Shown: positions 33,916 to 46,486 of the stretch, one piece after another
How positions within the stretch are numbered: position 1 is the first letter of the stretch
How the letters are laid out: each line of letters opens with the position of its first letter
Assembly: GCA_012656075.1 (NCBI GenBank)
Contig: JAAKBF010000247.1
Span: forward strand, 124,001-188,000
Length of the DNA: 64,000 bases
Reading direction: 5' to 3'
DNA from: Phytophthora hibernalis
Lineage: Eukaryota > Oomycota > Peronosporomycetes > Peronosporales > Peronosporaceae
Program-made: the position numbers and the translations under genes
Notes under the pieces: generated by a model
What the model was told of the DNA's origin: nothing
The model's input: only the letters and a program-made list of their open reading frames with translations
The model's database searches: none

Positions 33916-35151
33916 TTACGATGACAAATACTGGTGGAGCCGATCGTACACATCCGCGCCGCGACGCAGCACCTCACTCTTCCAGGAGCTACTCTGATGC
34001 AGATAAAACACGTCTCGAAGCTTCTGTGCGTACGGTAAGCGGCTTACGGACGATGGGTTGTGGTGGTACACGGCGTTCTCTTCTACCATCGCCTTTAGAA
34101 TAAAGACGCCTGGCACCGTTCCGAATTCTTGGCAGAACAAAAGCGCATTTCCTTTCGTTCGCGGGCCCAAAAGATTTGCTACACCATCAAAAGTAAATCC
34201 GCCGACTCCATCGTAGCCGCGTGACACGGGGTTTTCGTTATCGTGCACAAACACCACCTTGTTCGCGTATTCAGGACCAGTAAAGACACTGCGCGCAACG
34301 CCCATATCGCTCCCCGCTCCCAGCATGAGGGTATCAACACCTGCAGGTCCAAGTCCTGTGTGTACATCAATCATTGCGAACTTGGTAACAGCATCAAAGT
34401 CTACATGCTCGCGCAAGAATTCCTGGAGCAGTACCAAGCTAGGCTCGAGTTGCGTTCCACCGTAAAAGAGAGTTTCCAAATAGCGGTAGTTCCCACCAAT
34501 AGTAGCCTGCTTGATGGCGTCAAATCCCTTCGTAGCCAAATGCATGAGGCCTTTCACCCAGAACCAGTTCTTGACACTGCGCAGATCCGTCGGGTTCAGT
34601 AGCTCGTAGACGTCCAGATAGCCCAACCGGTTCGGGTCTCTTGTCTGACGCTCCTCGAACTCCTCGGGCGTGAGCCAGTTGCGGTTCAAGTCCACATTGT
34701 GTTCATTAAATCTACGCAACTGAGCGAACCCAAACGCATTGAGCGCATGTACAAATATCACCGTTGGCTTGAGTTTATCGGTGTTGCTTCTAGCGGCCGC
34801 TCGCTCCAGCAGTGCCGCCTGGATGGCGCTCCCAGCAAAGCCCTCGACGCCGTGCGTTCCCGAAATATGAAGCAGTACGCGTTCACTTGAGCCTGGAAGA
34901 ATAGCCACGTCCACAGTCAGATCCAGCGCCTTCAGATGCTCGAGAGGCAGCGGGAACAACTTGGCGCCTGCAGCTTTTGCGCGTGAGCGGAAGAGCGCAC
35001 GCGCTTGGTAGTACGATTCACTGAAGTGGGCTTCGACGCTGGCATTGATACTGGGGAAGGGGTTGTACGAGTCGAGAGGTTTAAAGTCGTAGTAGGCATG
35101 GAGCAAAAGCGCTAGGAGCAGAGCCGCAACGGCAGGTACAGATCTACCCAT
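33916..35151 (-). CDS. Secreted DUF2817 metallopeptidase-like protein
   Basis: An intact single-exon gene of 411 codons starting at 35151. The N-terminus (VAALLLALLLHAYY) is a signal peptide or anchor. The DUF2817 family belongs to the M14 zinc-carboxypeptidase-like superfamily. The motifs expected are present: HGVE at residues 100-103 (the H-x-x-E metal ligands), NVDLNRN at 152-158 (substrate-binding Asn-Arg), DVHTGLGP with His264 as the likely third ligand, and CQEFGTVPGVF near 345. The protein ends LRRGADVYDRLHQYLSS. The substrate is unknown; a secreted or vacuolar hydrolase is the best inference. An interrupted paralogue lies directly downstream on the same strand, so this is a tandem duplication. 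Confidence 0.85.
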   Translation of the reverse strand: MGRSVPAVAALLLALLLHAYYDFKPLDSYNPFPSINASVEAHFSESYYQARALFRSRAKAAGAKLFPLPLEHLKALDLTVDVAILPGSSERVLLHISGTHGVEGFAGSAIQAALLERAAARSNTDKLKPTVIFVHALNAFGFAQLRRFNEHNVDLNRNWLTPEEFEERQTRDPNRLGYLDVYELLNPTDLRSVKNWFWVKGLMHLATKGFDAIKQATIGGNYRYLETLFYGGTQLEPSLVLLQEFLREHVDFDAVTKFAMIDVHTGLGPAGVDTLMLGAGSDMGVARSVFTGPEYANKVVFVHDNENPVSRGYDGVGGFTFDGVANLLGPRTKGNALLFCQEFGTVPGVFILKAMVEENAVYHHNPSSVSRLPYAQKLRDVFYLHQSSSWKSEVLRRGADVYDRLHQYLSS

Positions 35152-35438
35152 GGTCAGGTTTGAAGAATGAAATGGAAATGGATACTTTGCAGCCGGCTGA
35201 GTTTAGGCCAATCAAATGAGAGCTACAAACCTGTCGCTCCTATTTTTACAGTTTCGAAGAAGTTTTCATTAAATATACAAAATGTAAACTCTTCAAAACC
35301 TATAAAACCTTCTGGCAACCTAACTGGAACTTACAAAATATGATCAGAGCCCAGAGGACGTAGTGCGACGATCAGACTCCAGTGCCTTCCCTCTGTTGCT
35401 GTGCGCTGGCCAAGCAGCCTCAGTGCTTGATCGACGTC

Positions 35439-36183
35439 ATGGGCCAGCACTGTTCGTGTCTGGAACACCCACCCAAGTACCAGAGGCGGGAATCCGACGA
35501 TCTGGACACGGTCGACATGGAACGAAGCGACGGCGACGACCAGGAGTTGGAAGTTTTGGTGGATCACGCACAGGAAACACACGAGCTGCTCCGTTCCAGT
35601 CCCAGAGCGACTCCAAACGAACGTGGCGTCTTGAAGAGGTCCGGATCCGTCGTCGCTGCAGGACTCATGGGCCACGACGAGAGAAGGGAGACGAATACGA
35701 AGAGAAGGAGTCGGAGGAGCAGCACATGCGACGCAGTCTCAGCTCCGGGTTAATGGGGCTAGATGCGAACCACCGGCCGACACCATCACCTCGACCCGAG
35801 GAGTTGTCGAGACTACTGCGTTCTTATCAGGAGGTCACGGGCATGGTAAAGTTTGCATTTGAGATGCTGTTCTCATTCCGGTGCTCGAATTAATCTGGGG
35901 TGGTCTTGTCTACGGCAGGTCGATGAAGGCCAGTTAGACCTCGAGTGCATCATGTGCTTGGATACATTCTCCGAGGTGAGTTTGGCTTTCATCGTTTTCG
36001 TGCTAGGTTACGAAGACTGCTGACATGTACTTGTATTTGTAAAGGACAACCCGAAGGTCCGAACGCTGTGCAACTGCGGCATGAATCGCACCAACTTCCA
36101 TATGAGCTGCTTGCTCGAGTGGCTCAATCGCGACGCCAATTGCCCAGTTTGTCGGGAGTATCTCTTCTTTGAGGACTCGTAAA
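35439..36183 (+). CDS. RING-CH type E3 ligase, probably myristoylated
   Basis: The start at 35439 reads MGQHCSCLEH: Gly2 with Cys5 and Cys7 is a plausible N-myristoylation plus palmitoylation site. An acidic low-complexity region follows, with a one-base break near 35690. Intron 35846-35918 separates it from exon 2 (35919-35975), which carries CIMC. A second intron (35976-36044) precedes exon 3 (36045-36183). The metal ligands read C-x2-C, 14 residues, C-x-C, 7 residues, H-x2-C, 10 residues, C-x2-C. This is the C4HC3 RING-CH (RINGv, MARCH-like) spacing rather than the classical RING. Such domains are ubiquitin E3 ligases. No membrane helix is seen, so lipidation would be the membrane tether. 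The stop is TAA at 36181. Confidence 0.8.
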
Positions 36184-36545
36184 TCGTCCAAATTGTTGAT
36201 ATCACGAAAGGATCGTCAAGGCCAGTAATTATGATGCCGACGACGTAATTCGTATTCCCCGCGCGCCAACAGAATTTCCATGCGGCCACTGGTCTACCAG
36301 CGATGAGGGTACATCGCGTGGCTGGGTCTTTTGACGCGCATCGTGTTTATTTCGTAGTAATAGTGGTTATAGTCGCCGCCACAGCGACAATTTTGCTTCC
36401 GTGAGGCCATGACACGGACCACAAGAGGACGTACTGTCCTCATTAAATTCAATGTGTACATGTATTCTATTTTTTGGCGTTAGTCGATAAGATCGAGACT
36501 GCAGTTGAAATCCTCGTGCTAGTTGTGTCATTGTTTTTATTTTGC

Positions 36546-38142
36546 TCACACCCTCACTCCAATCCGATCTCGAAAAGCATACGCAGACGCTACTGCTACG
36601 ACGCCAACTGCGACGGCCGTGACAATGCCAGAAGTCTGAGCGCACAAAGATACAAATGATCAGTATAGGCATCAGCGAGTCCGTCTGTGTTGGTTGAAAA
36701 CTAACCTGCCAGGTCTTTCGCATCGGGTTCGCTTTGTCTCCATTCCTGTAGGAAGCAAAAGGGTTTGCATCAGTCAACACAACAATCAGTGAACGAATTT
36801 TGAAAGAACGCCGTTCTACCAACCTTGATTCCCAAGAAGGTAATGGTGGAACTTCCTTAAGCATTGGTGAAGTTGCACTAGGCCACGGTTGGTACTCGAA
36901 AGGAAATCGGAAGTACGTACTTGAGCTAGATGGGGACACGCACGCATGAAAGCCATGTCTTTGAGTTAGGCACATCATACATATTTCAACGCAAAATAAC
37001 GTACGCTGGGGCAATGTCCACTTCACTTCGCTGTTGGAGCTGCTCCGGCGGCAACTGGTGAAACAGCACAAGAGCACGTCCAACCACCTTCTCGATGTCC
37101 ATGATAAGCGGCAAGTTCGACAGCATTCCGTGCATCGTGCCAAAGTCGCGCTCGCAGCGCAGAATCTTTTCCCTCGACTCGAGCACAACCTTCAAGCTTG
37201 GTTAGTGACAAGCTAGTCTCGCAAAGCATCATGAAATGAGAGGAAGTACTTACCGCAGCAGACACGTATAGACTGAAAAGCGGATGAGTCACGAGGAAAA
37301 TATCGTACAGCCGCGCGACATCTTGGAAGCGCCTCAACTGGTGCGCAAACCACGTAATTATCCATGGTAAAGCGAAGAACGGTTCCACCTACACAGCAAT
37401 ACACGATGAGAATCACCCACCGAAAGCTTGTTTGCACCATCTCACCCCCGACTCATGCAGATGCTCGAAAAGCACTTCGTCTGCTGCATCCAGCAAGGAA
37501 ACAGCAATCTCGTGGTCGCCATCACTTGCTCGAATCCTGGCCGCATGGGCTCGCGTTGGTACGTCTCGCTCACATGGCGGACAGCTCGCATCGTGCCCTT
37601 CGAATTGCCCAACGTCAACAAGAACACGGATACGATATCGTGGTATCCTTGGAAGTAGAAGAGTTCGTCATTGGCGTCCAGTACGCCGAGGATGATCTGC
37701 GTCAGTGCGCGGCGCTTGACCCGCCGCTCGCTCTCCTTCAATCCCTGCAGCACGTCGTAGTGCCACAAAGATCGCTCCACGTCCTTCTCCACTTGACCGG
37801 CATCTCGATGCGCTTCCGGGGATGAGTTTGCGGTGTGCGGGTATTCACTTTGTGCTGCACTTGCTGCTCCAGCATTGCCAAGCAGAAACGGCCACAATTC
37901 CTTGCGGAATTCCTCTGAAACCAGCCCTTTCGGTGTTATCGCGAGGCGACGCACGTGGCGGAAGCACTCGTCCCGCTCTGTGGCGGTCGCGTCGTCGCGA
38001 TCTAACGAGCGCAGGCGCAGGATGAGTGCGCGCAGCTCCGTCTCCTTGTGGCGGATGAGACGGCGCTCTCGCTCGGCGGGCGCCCGGCCCGGGATGCCCG
38101 CACACGGCGCCGGTCGTGGGCGCTGCGCTTCTTGCTGCCCAT
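36546..38142 (-). CDS. TBC-domain Rab GAP of the TBC1D20/Gyp8 type
   Basis: The first exon encodes a basic N-terminus (MGSKKRSAHDRRR if started at 38142; 38167 in another frame is an alternative) and the start of a TBC domain: KGLVSEEFRKELWPFLLGN, VEKDVERSLWHYDV and LFYFQGYHDIVSVFLL, where the catalytic glutamine finger sits in the YFQGYHD motif. Downstream exons add EPFFALPWIITWFAHQLRRF and LVTHPLFSLYVSAA. The last exon ends in a membrane helix (GIVTAVAVGVVAVASAYAF) and a stop at 36546. A TBC domain with a C-terminal membrane anchor matches TBC1D20 and yeast Gyp8, GAPs for Rab1/Ypt1 at the ER. Single-base breaks are seen near 37505 (T-run before SLLDAADEVLFEHLHESG) and near the N-terminus. 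Confidence 0.82.
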
Positions 38143-38946
38143 GTTGCGTTAGATACGTGGCACTCACGCCGATGAGGAGGTCACTGAAGCGAGGGCTGTG
38201 CTGTCGTCAATTTTCGCCAAATGGTCCAATCGTGGCGTCGATAGCCAACATAAAACGGACGACAGAAATTAAAACGGAAAATCTCGCTGGATCAGTAAGT
38301 CCTGATCGCGTCCGTCAAGACTTGACTCAAAAGCATGAGCAGCCACCGTAACAGAGCTTGATCGGTCCGGCAGCCATGTGTGCTTTCCCGCCTGGGTGAG
38401 CCCTTCCTGTGCTTTTGGGCGTCTCGTTGAGATCGTCCATGAAAATGGCCCTTTTGCCGTCAAAATCCAGCTGTCCGAGTCCTGATTCAAAAATGATCCT
38501 TGACCCAGGGCACAAATTCCAACCATATCGCACAGGATATAACTTTCCAAATGTACGATCTCCACACTGCACACCATGCAAATCGTTTTTACAGCATCTC
38601 TTATGCCAGACTATCACATCTCAGAGGTCTGATTTTTCCCGCCCAAGCACCTTCGCCTTTCACTTGGGTTCAGTATGCCCGTTACGCCCCTGGAGGTGGG
38701 GCAACCGACGCGGGTGGCTTCACATGGCTCAGTGCGGGATCTCGCGAGCCGACAGCCAAAGGTCCGGAGGAAACGTCGAGCGGACGATCGCTCGCTTCCT
38801 TCCCATACATTTGTGAGCGCTTGCCAGTCGCGATCCGGCGATAAGACCCCCACCAGCTGGGCAGTCGCACGTGCACCTAGCCAGGACCTCGAGTCTCGCC
38901 TTGCAGGCCGCTGTCTCTCTCAGTCTCGAACGCCCCGCAGCCCAAC
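38143..38946. other. Intergenic region upstream of glucan synthase 1
   Basis: About 800 bases separating the divergent TBC GAP and glucan synthase genes. A minus-strand frame at 38327-38617 is open for 96 codons with some Cys and Trp residues, but it matches nothing I know. The final 100 bases are CT-rich (TCTCTCTCAG near 38915), as often seen upstream of oomycete start codons. Confidence 0.4.
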
Positions 38947-41900
38947 ATGGCGCGTTCCGGCAGCGACGGCGACAGCGATGACGCCATGCAGTACAGCAAG
39001 CCGCTGCGCCAGCAGAAGAAGCTCTGCGATGAGGCCATGGAGCTCGTGAACGCCGGCGTGGCCATGCAGAACGCGTCGCCGCCCGACGCCGCAGGGGCCG
39101 ACGCCAAGCTCTCGCGCGCCGTGACGCTCATGGAGCAGGCGCTCGCCATCGAGTACCCGACGCAGGAGGAGCGAGACGCCAGTCAGCGCCTCAACAACAA
39201 GATGAACCGTTACGTCAAGATGATCCGCAGTCAACGCGAGAAAGGCGCGGCGGGAGGCGCCTCGGGTCGCGGACACAACACCAAGTACAACATCCTGCCC
39301 ATGGACAGCCTCCCGTCCACGTACAACGCAGTGGTCGACCAACTGACCAAGTGAGTGGGCTGTAGTTACATAGTTTTCAGAAAGGTGACACTGACTCATG
39401 TTTTTATTGTTTGTTTTGACAGCTCGTCGACGGCTGGAGACGTCTTCGAGAGCATGAAGACCACGTTCGGGTTCCAGGACGCCAATGTGGCCAACCAGAA
39501 GGAGCACGTGCTGCTCATGTTGACGAACTTTAAGCTCCAGGAGGAGGAGCCGGCTCAGAATGCCGAGGAACACCACCAGCCCGATCGTCAGCAGGAGCAG
39601 GACATGGCCAACAAGGGCATCAAGCGCTTCCACGCGCGTCTGTTCGCCAACTACATCAAGTGGTGCAAGTACGTGTCGACCAAGCCCGCGTTCACGAGCG
39701 ACCCGGTCGTGGATATTGTGCTCTTCTTCCTCATTTGGGGAGAGGCTGGCAACTTCCGACAGGTGCCCGAGTGCCTCTGCTTTCTGTTCCACACCTCCCT
39801 GCCGCAGGCTTCGTCTCGTGGCGGCAGCAAGCAGCCTGGTGACTTCCTTGCAGAGGTTATCCGCCCAATGTACAATGAAATGAAGAAGGACAACGACAAG
39901 AAGACGTCGCAGGGAGCCCGTGCCCCCATGCGGAGATCCGTAACTACGACGACTTCAACGAGTTTTTCTGGAGCAAGAAGTGCTTGAAGTACAACCCAAC
40001 TACTATCCACGAGGCGTTTGGCGAGGTGGACAAGAAGGGCCGCCCCAAAGTCATCAAGAAGAGTTTTGTGGAGAAGCGTACGTGGATCCGTGCGCTGATG
40101 TCCTTCCGACGCATTTTTTGCTTCAACTGCGCGTTGTTCATGGCTGTGGTCGGCTTCTCGCTTAATATGGTCATGTACTGCCCGGACACGCCTATTCTGT
40201 ATGGCGCTGATCTAAGCAATGGAGATTCCCGAGGATTTACGGTCTTCGGCAAGAATATGACGGCATCTGATTCGACTGCCATCGGATCAGGCGATGGCTC
40301 CGGCGACAAATCGAGCTCGGGTTCGGGAGCTAGCTGCAACCATCAAATGCTGGCTACTTGTATGGGCGTGAACTATATAGAAGGTGTCTTCGAAGAAATC
40401 CCGATTGATTTCAAGGCCCTGCTCCAAGTTGTGCCCTTCACCGACTGTCTGGAGAAGACCACGGGCCGCTGCGGTTGCTACGTGGACCTTATCGACGGCT
40501 GCTTTACTGAGACGGGTACTACTTCTCATGTCAATGAGGACCAGCTCACGTTTTCATCCTCCAGTGATTACGACCAAAGTATGTGTATCGTGAATTGGCG
40601 TACGGCTGTTGAGTCCATCATCAAGGACCCTGGCCCAGGAAAGCTTAACTGCGAAATCTGTCAGCTGGACATCAAGGCTTTGATTACCAACGGTAAGATT
40701 GGAGAGCTAATTGGTGGTCTCCTGACGTTTGAGACGGCACACCGCTTGCGGCTGATGACATCACCAGCACTAAGCGAACAGATATGGGTGGTCTCGCCAT
40801 GGTTGGCGGTGGTGGATGTCTGGCTCTGGTCGTTGTGTGTGAGTTTTTCAACAAAATCTTCTCGCGCGTTGGTTCTGGTTATGTTGGACGATCGATGCCG
40901 GTTCCCTTCCGCGCATACTGCCGCTACGTGTGTTTCTGGATTTTCCTGTTTATGTGCAAACTCACGTTTGACTACCAGTACATGATCAAGGCCCTGGTGG
41001 AAACGACGTTGTTTATCTGGTATGCGAACGAGGACGACTATCTGCCGTACTCGCACTTCATCCTTCAGATGACGTTCCACAACATTATCTACATCTTGTT
41101 CCTGTGGATCCCCTCGTTCTTCGTATTCATGTACGACGCGCAGATCTTCTACTCTGTTTTGTCAGTGATCTTCGGTTCGTTCGCGGGTTTCAATCTGCGT
41201 ATCGGTGAATTGCGCTCCTTCCGTGTGCTTCGTCTTTCGTTCAAGTCGATCCCGCGCATGTTTAACAAGAAAATTGTCCCGAACATTCAGGATGGTGCGG
41301 CTGACGGCAAGAAGAAGAAAAAGAAAAAGAAAAAGGAGAGAAGGAAGACTCCACTATGCCTGTTCGCCACTTCGAGCGCGTTTCGATGGCCGATGGAATC
41401 AAGCCTCTAACAGTAAAGGCTCAAATGTACTCGAACCTCTTGGACCAGCACGGAGATCTGTACAATGAGGTCAAAACTCCCAACGACAAGGACGATGCTA
41501 GCTCAAGCGGCCGTCAGTCTCAGTTGGGCTCGGTCACTGGTGTCTCTGGAGCGGACTTTGAGCGCACGATCCCATTCGCGATGGCGTGGAACCGTTGCTT
41601 GGGTAGTCTGCGCGAAGCTGATGTTATTAGCGACCGTGAGCTGAACGTTCTGAGCTACCTGATTGATTCTAAGGATGCTGAAGATCGTAAGCTGTATCCT
41701 CCGGCGTTCTTGACAGCAGGCAAATTGGACGAATCTCTTGACATCATCGTTGATTGCTCAGCTGTTTACGAAAAACTGAGCTCCGACAAAAAGAAGAAAG
41801 AGAAGACACTACAAAAGATTGAAAACACGATGCGTGAACGTCTGACAAAGGACGATTTGCGCGTGGAGTCGCTTCTTGGATCGTACAAGTTTACTTCCCA

Positions 41901-44900
41901 GGCTATTCGCTTCTTGCTTGGTGACGAGCACAGGGATCTGAACGAATGCTTCGAGTTCATGGAAGAAATGGCTGCGCAGCAATCAGTGCTGAAGGGTCTC
42001 AATTTGAAGAGTCTTCACGAGTGCCGTGCAGCGTGCGCTGAGCTAATGAAGGCGTTGCTCGAAGTGCCGAAGACGACGTCGGACAACAGTATCAAGTTCC
42101 AGCGAGCGCTTTACCGCGTGATTGATTGCGTGGAAACCGTGCTCAACTGCATGAAGAAGATCCTTGCGAAGCAGGAGAACCTGGTGCAAATTCTAACGGA
42201 TACCCCGTTGAAGCAAAGCTCGTTCTTCTTCCCGGGAGATGCCCAGCAGTACGCCAACATGCAGCTGACGCGCTTGGTGAACTCGGAGGCTGCCCTCGAT
42301 ATCGTGTCGCGCGCCTACCAACTGCTGACAGTTGACAACTTCGATGCCGAGCCTCGCTCGGATGAGGGACGTCGTCGCCTGCGCTTCTTTGCTAATTCAC
42401 TCTTCATGGATATGCCCGATGCCAAGCACATTCGCAAAATTCGTTCGCTGACGGTATCGACACCGTACTACAACGAAATTGTCTTGTACTCGATCAAGGA
42501 TCTGACCGCACAGAATGACGACAGTATCAAGCTGCTGTACTACTTGAAGACCATCTATCCGTTCGAGTGGGAGAATTTGCTTGAGCGACTGCAGACCAAG
42601 GACATGGAGGAGGCCCTCAAGAAATTCCCGGAGGAAGTTCAGCTGTGGGCCAGCTACCGTGGTCAGACTCTGGCTCGTACTGTACGCGGTATGATGTACA
42701 ACGAAGACGCTATCCGCTTCCTTCACTGGCTGGAGATCTGTGAAAACGAAGTGATGCATCAATTTGGATGCCCATGCAACAAGTGTAAGCGATTGGACGA
42801 GATGGTTGCCCTAAAGTTCAACTACGTATGCACCTGCCAGATCTACGGTAAGCAGAAGGATGAACAGCGGCAACAGGCGTCTGACTTGGAATATCTGCTG
42901 CGCAAGCACCCGAGTCTGCGTGTTGCCTACGTCGATGGCCCAAAGAAGATGAAGGAGGGTCCACCAAAGTTCTTTTCAGTGTTGGTGCGCGCTGACGGCG
43001 AAAATATTGCTGAGGTTTACCGAGTGGAGCTACCAGGCAACCCGATCGTTGGCGAAGGTAAGCCCGAGAACCAGAACCATGCTATTATCTTCTCGCGCGG
43101 TGAACTCCTGCAGTGTATTGATATGAACCAAGACGGTTACCTTGAGGAGGCCCTCAAGATGCCGAACCTGCTGTCAACGAAGGATAGCGAGACTGCTAAG
43201 TGTCCTCTGACGATTATTGGTTTCCGTGAGCACGTTTTCACGGGCGGTGTATCCAACCTGGCCAGCTTCATGTCGATCCAGGAGCTGTCGTTCGTGTCGC
43301 TTGGTCAGCGTATGCTGGCGATAAACCACGTGCGTCAGCACTACGGTCACCCCGATATCTTCGACAAGCTATTCGCCATGGGTTGCGGTGGTACTGCTAA
43401 GGCTTCTAAGGGTGTGAATCTTTCGGAAGATATCTTCGCTGGTTTTAACAGTACTCTCCGTGGCGGGCGTATTTCGCACGAGGAGTTCATTCAGGTCGGC
43501 AAGGGCCGTGATGTTGGTATGCAGCAGCTGGCTCTGTTCGAGGCCAAGCTGTCATCAGGTGCCGGTGAGTGTGTGATTTCCCGGGATGCGATGCGTATGG
43601 CGTCGCGTCTGGATTTCTTCCGTCTGCATTCGTGGTTCTACGGTAACTTGGGCTGGTACTTCACGCAAACCATGACGGTTGTGGGTGTGTTTTTCTTCAT
43701 TTACGGCAAAGTGTACATGGCTCTGAGTGGCATGGACAGCTTCTTCCTTGAGAAGGGTGGTCTTGGTATCGGCGGCACGCTTAACACATCGTGGGCGTTC
43801 CAGTTCGGTTTCTTGCTGGTGGTGCCTGTTGTCGCTGTGGTTGGTGTGGAACAAGGTTTCCGACACGGTGTTACGTATTTGCTGTGGAACATCATGACTC
43901 TTGGTCCTCTGTTCTTCACGTTCCAGATGGGTACTCGTATGCACTATTTCGACCGCACGCTGGTGCACGGTGGTGCCAAGTACCGTGCTACGGGTCGTGG
44001 TTTCACGATCAAGCACGAGAAGTTTGCTGAGCTCTACCGCTTTTACGCGTTCAGCCACTTTTACCGCGCTGTGGAGCTTGTGTTTTTGCTGATCCTGTTC
44101 CGAGCGTACGGCACATTCTCATGGTGCAATTGCTCGTGGACGCAGGATGCCCTGTTCTATAACTATTATCAGCCGTCGGACAATGACTGGAACACCCGGT
44201 GCTACGCCAACTACTACCAGACGTGCGTTGAGCCGACCAACCAGAACTACGGAGTCATGTCGTACTCACTGTGGATTATCGCGGGAACGTGGTTGTGGGC
44301 GCCGTTCTTCTTTAACCCCAGCGGATTTGACTGGGACAAGCTGATTGAGGACTACAACGACTGGCAGAACTGGCTGAAGACGACGAATGACTCGGCGGCA
44401 AGTTGGTCGGGTTGGTGGTCGAACGAGGTGGAGTACCTGGAGCACTCGACGAGGGGGCGCGCATTGTGTCAATGATTCGTAAGATGCGCTTCTTCTTCGT
44501 CGCCTACGGCATGTACCTCCAGCTGGCGTACAAGACGTACTACGAGGACCAGGATATCGAGATTGAGAAGGGCTCCATGATTTCCTACGCGCTGTCGGGT
44601 CTCATGTTCATCCTGGTGCTGCTACTGCTGTGTTGTGGCTACATGGCCAGCCGAATCAAGAAGAAAATGACCTTCAAGCAGAAGAAGCTGCGCAAGATGA
44701 AATTCATTCTGTCTTGCTGCGGCCTCCTCGCGGCATGCGCATGTCTGCTGGTCCTCTCGATCGTTAACCTGATGGAAATCACCATCATCATCTTGATCGC
44801 CGCGTACTGGTTCCTGCAGCTCTGCATGTACCGCAACCAGACGAACCACGTCGTGGTGCGCGCGATGGCACGATCGTACGACCGGTGGGTCGGCTGGATC

Positions 44901-45092
44901 ATTTTCGGCCCGGTGCTCTTCATTGCCATGTTCCTGCCGTTCCTCTCGTCCTTCCAGCAGCGCGTCATGTTCAACAACGCGTTCACGTCGGGCCTCGAGG
45001 TGTCCAAACTTTTTGCGAACGAGGCAGCGTCGTCCACGAGCAAGATCGTCAAAGTCAAGCGCGTGGCCAAGAAGAAGAAACGGAGTGACTAG
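38947..45092 (+). CDS. 1,3-beta-glucan (callose) synthase, FKS type, copy 1
   Basis: A plasma-membrane glycosyltransferase (GT48) that makes 1,3-beta-glucan from UDP-glucose, the main oomycete wall polymer. An N-terminal helical region (ALVNAGVAMQN-like, then RAVTLMEQALAIEYP) looks like a MIT domain. One intron (39351-39422) follows. The FKS1 domain carries ANYIKWCKYVSTKPAFTSDP and FFLIWGEAGNFRQVPECLCF. Membrane helices precede and follow the large catalytic domain, which has LTVSTPYYNEIVLYSIKDLT, QLWASYRGQTLARTVRGMMY, NYVCTCQIYGKQK, GEGKPENQNHAIIFSRGE, IDMNQDGYLEEALKMPNLL, GFREHVFTGGVSNLASFMS and VGKGRDVGMQQLALFEAK. Corrected length is about 2,025 residues. Four one-base deletions (near 39930, 40745, 41345, 44458) break the frame, all in or near homopolymers. 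Copy 2 follows in tandem. Confidence 0.93.
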
Positions 45093-46486
45093 ATCTAGCG
45101 AGGCGTATCACATGCTCCAGCTGAGTGATTGGTGTGGTGCCCTCCATCATGGAATGCTTATGCACTTTGGACCTCATTCCTCTGCGCTCATGGCGTACCC
45201 TTTGCTGCACTCCTTTTTCTCGCTGATGCTTTTGTATTCGTGCACAGTAACTCCTAGCAAAATACACGCCAGAGATGGCAATGATGAACATGCATAGGAT
45301 ACCGTCGCGGCATTCATAAATATCGTCGCGAAACGAAGGACAGGCAGGAAGATCGCGACAAGTGCGTCGTCGACGGTCTCAGTGTCAGCAGCGCCCATCC
45401 TCGTTCGCGACGACAAAAGCACCCGTCACAGGGCTAAGCAGAAGTTCTGCATCGCCATCACCTACATCGATAACACAGGGCAGGTCGGAAGGTTTGCTGA
45501 GGTGTTGCATTTCTTGTCTTGTTGTCTCGAATGAGTTCAGTTTTCGACACATAGCGGTTAAGTTGTTAAGAACGGCGTAATCTGTTTGTCTCAGCGGGAG
45601 CGAGTGGCATACAAAAGATCAGTTTCCGATACTTGGATACATTTGGATCTTTCACTGAATCGAGCGCGACGTCCATCAAAAATGGCGATGGCAGCTCAGA
45701 TAAACCCGCAACACTGCGCTGCGTTCTGCAGTATTATCGCATTTTGGTAATACATGGTTGCCACTTGCCCGCTATGCCCCACAGTGTGTGGTCGTATGGC
45801 CAGAGACCACATGCGCGGCCGTTTTCACTGTCCAGCATACACTTGGAAAATTGGGACAAACCCTCAAAACTACAAAGCCCTGTCTAATGCGATATTTTAA
45901 AGTATCATTTTAAGTCAAATTTCAACGCGTTCTTTCCAATTTGTGTTGATCATCGTGACTGTTTAACTCAATGATCCTCAAAATACAAGTGCAAATTGCG
46001 GCGGCTCGAGCGAAACGGATGACGTTCACACACCGAAGGCGCCTTTCACCGCGCCAACATCAAAGCCGTACTCGGGCCATATTCCCACAGCTGGCACTGT
46101 CGTACGATTTTCGCCTGGGGCTTCGGAACCGCTCCCGACCAGTCTCTGCATGCCATCAGGAAATCCCAAAACGAATATAGTACTCTAAATAGTAATGTCG
46201 TAGTGCTTTGCTAGTACTCCACGCTAGAACCTCCTCGTACTTAACCCAAACAACTTGACCATCCTATTCAAAATCCTTAAGTCCGATAGTAGTTCTGATC
46301 TTTTCGTATCACTAAAAACTGGCTTTCGTCCTGTTCTTGGGCGATCCGAAAGCGGTTTCAGAGCGAGGTCCGCAAAACATCCAGCCAGTTCTCTCCCTTC
46401 ATTTACCTATCGTCTCGTTCGAGCGCTCAAGGGGCGGCTAGCTTTAAGTACCAGGTAGGACCTTAGCAGCTCTCGAGACGGCCAGG
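45093..46486. other. Intergenic region between the tandem glucan synthases
   Basis: About 1.4 kb with no supported gene. Short frames are open but carry no recognisable domain. The region must hold the terminator of copy 1 and the promoter of copy 2. The last 60 bases before the ATG include a TTTAAGTACC stretch. I saw no clear repeat of the upstream region of copy 1, so the promoters appear to have diverged. Confidence 0.4.

Noticed and set aside
38920..39792. Minus-strand open frame of 290 codons opposite glucan synthase 1
   Set aside because: It is antisense to strongly conserved coding sequence, is rich in His, Leu and Val as expected from the complement of the sense codons, and has no domain.
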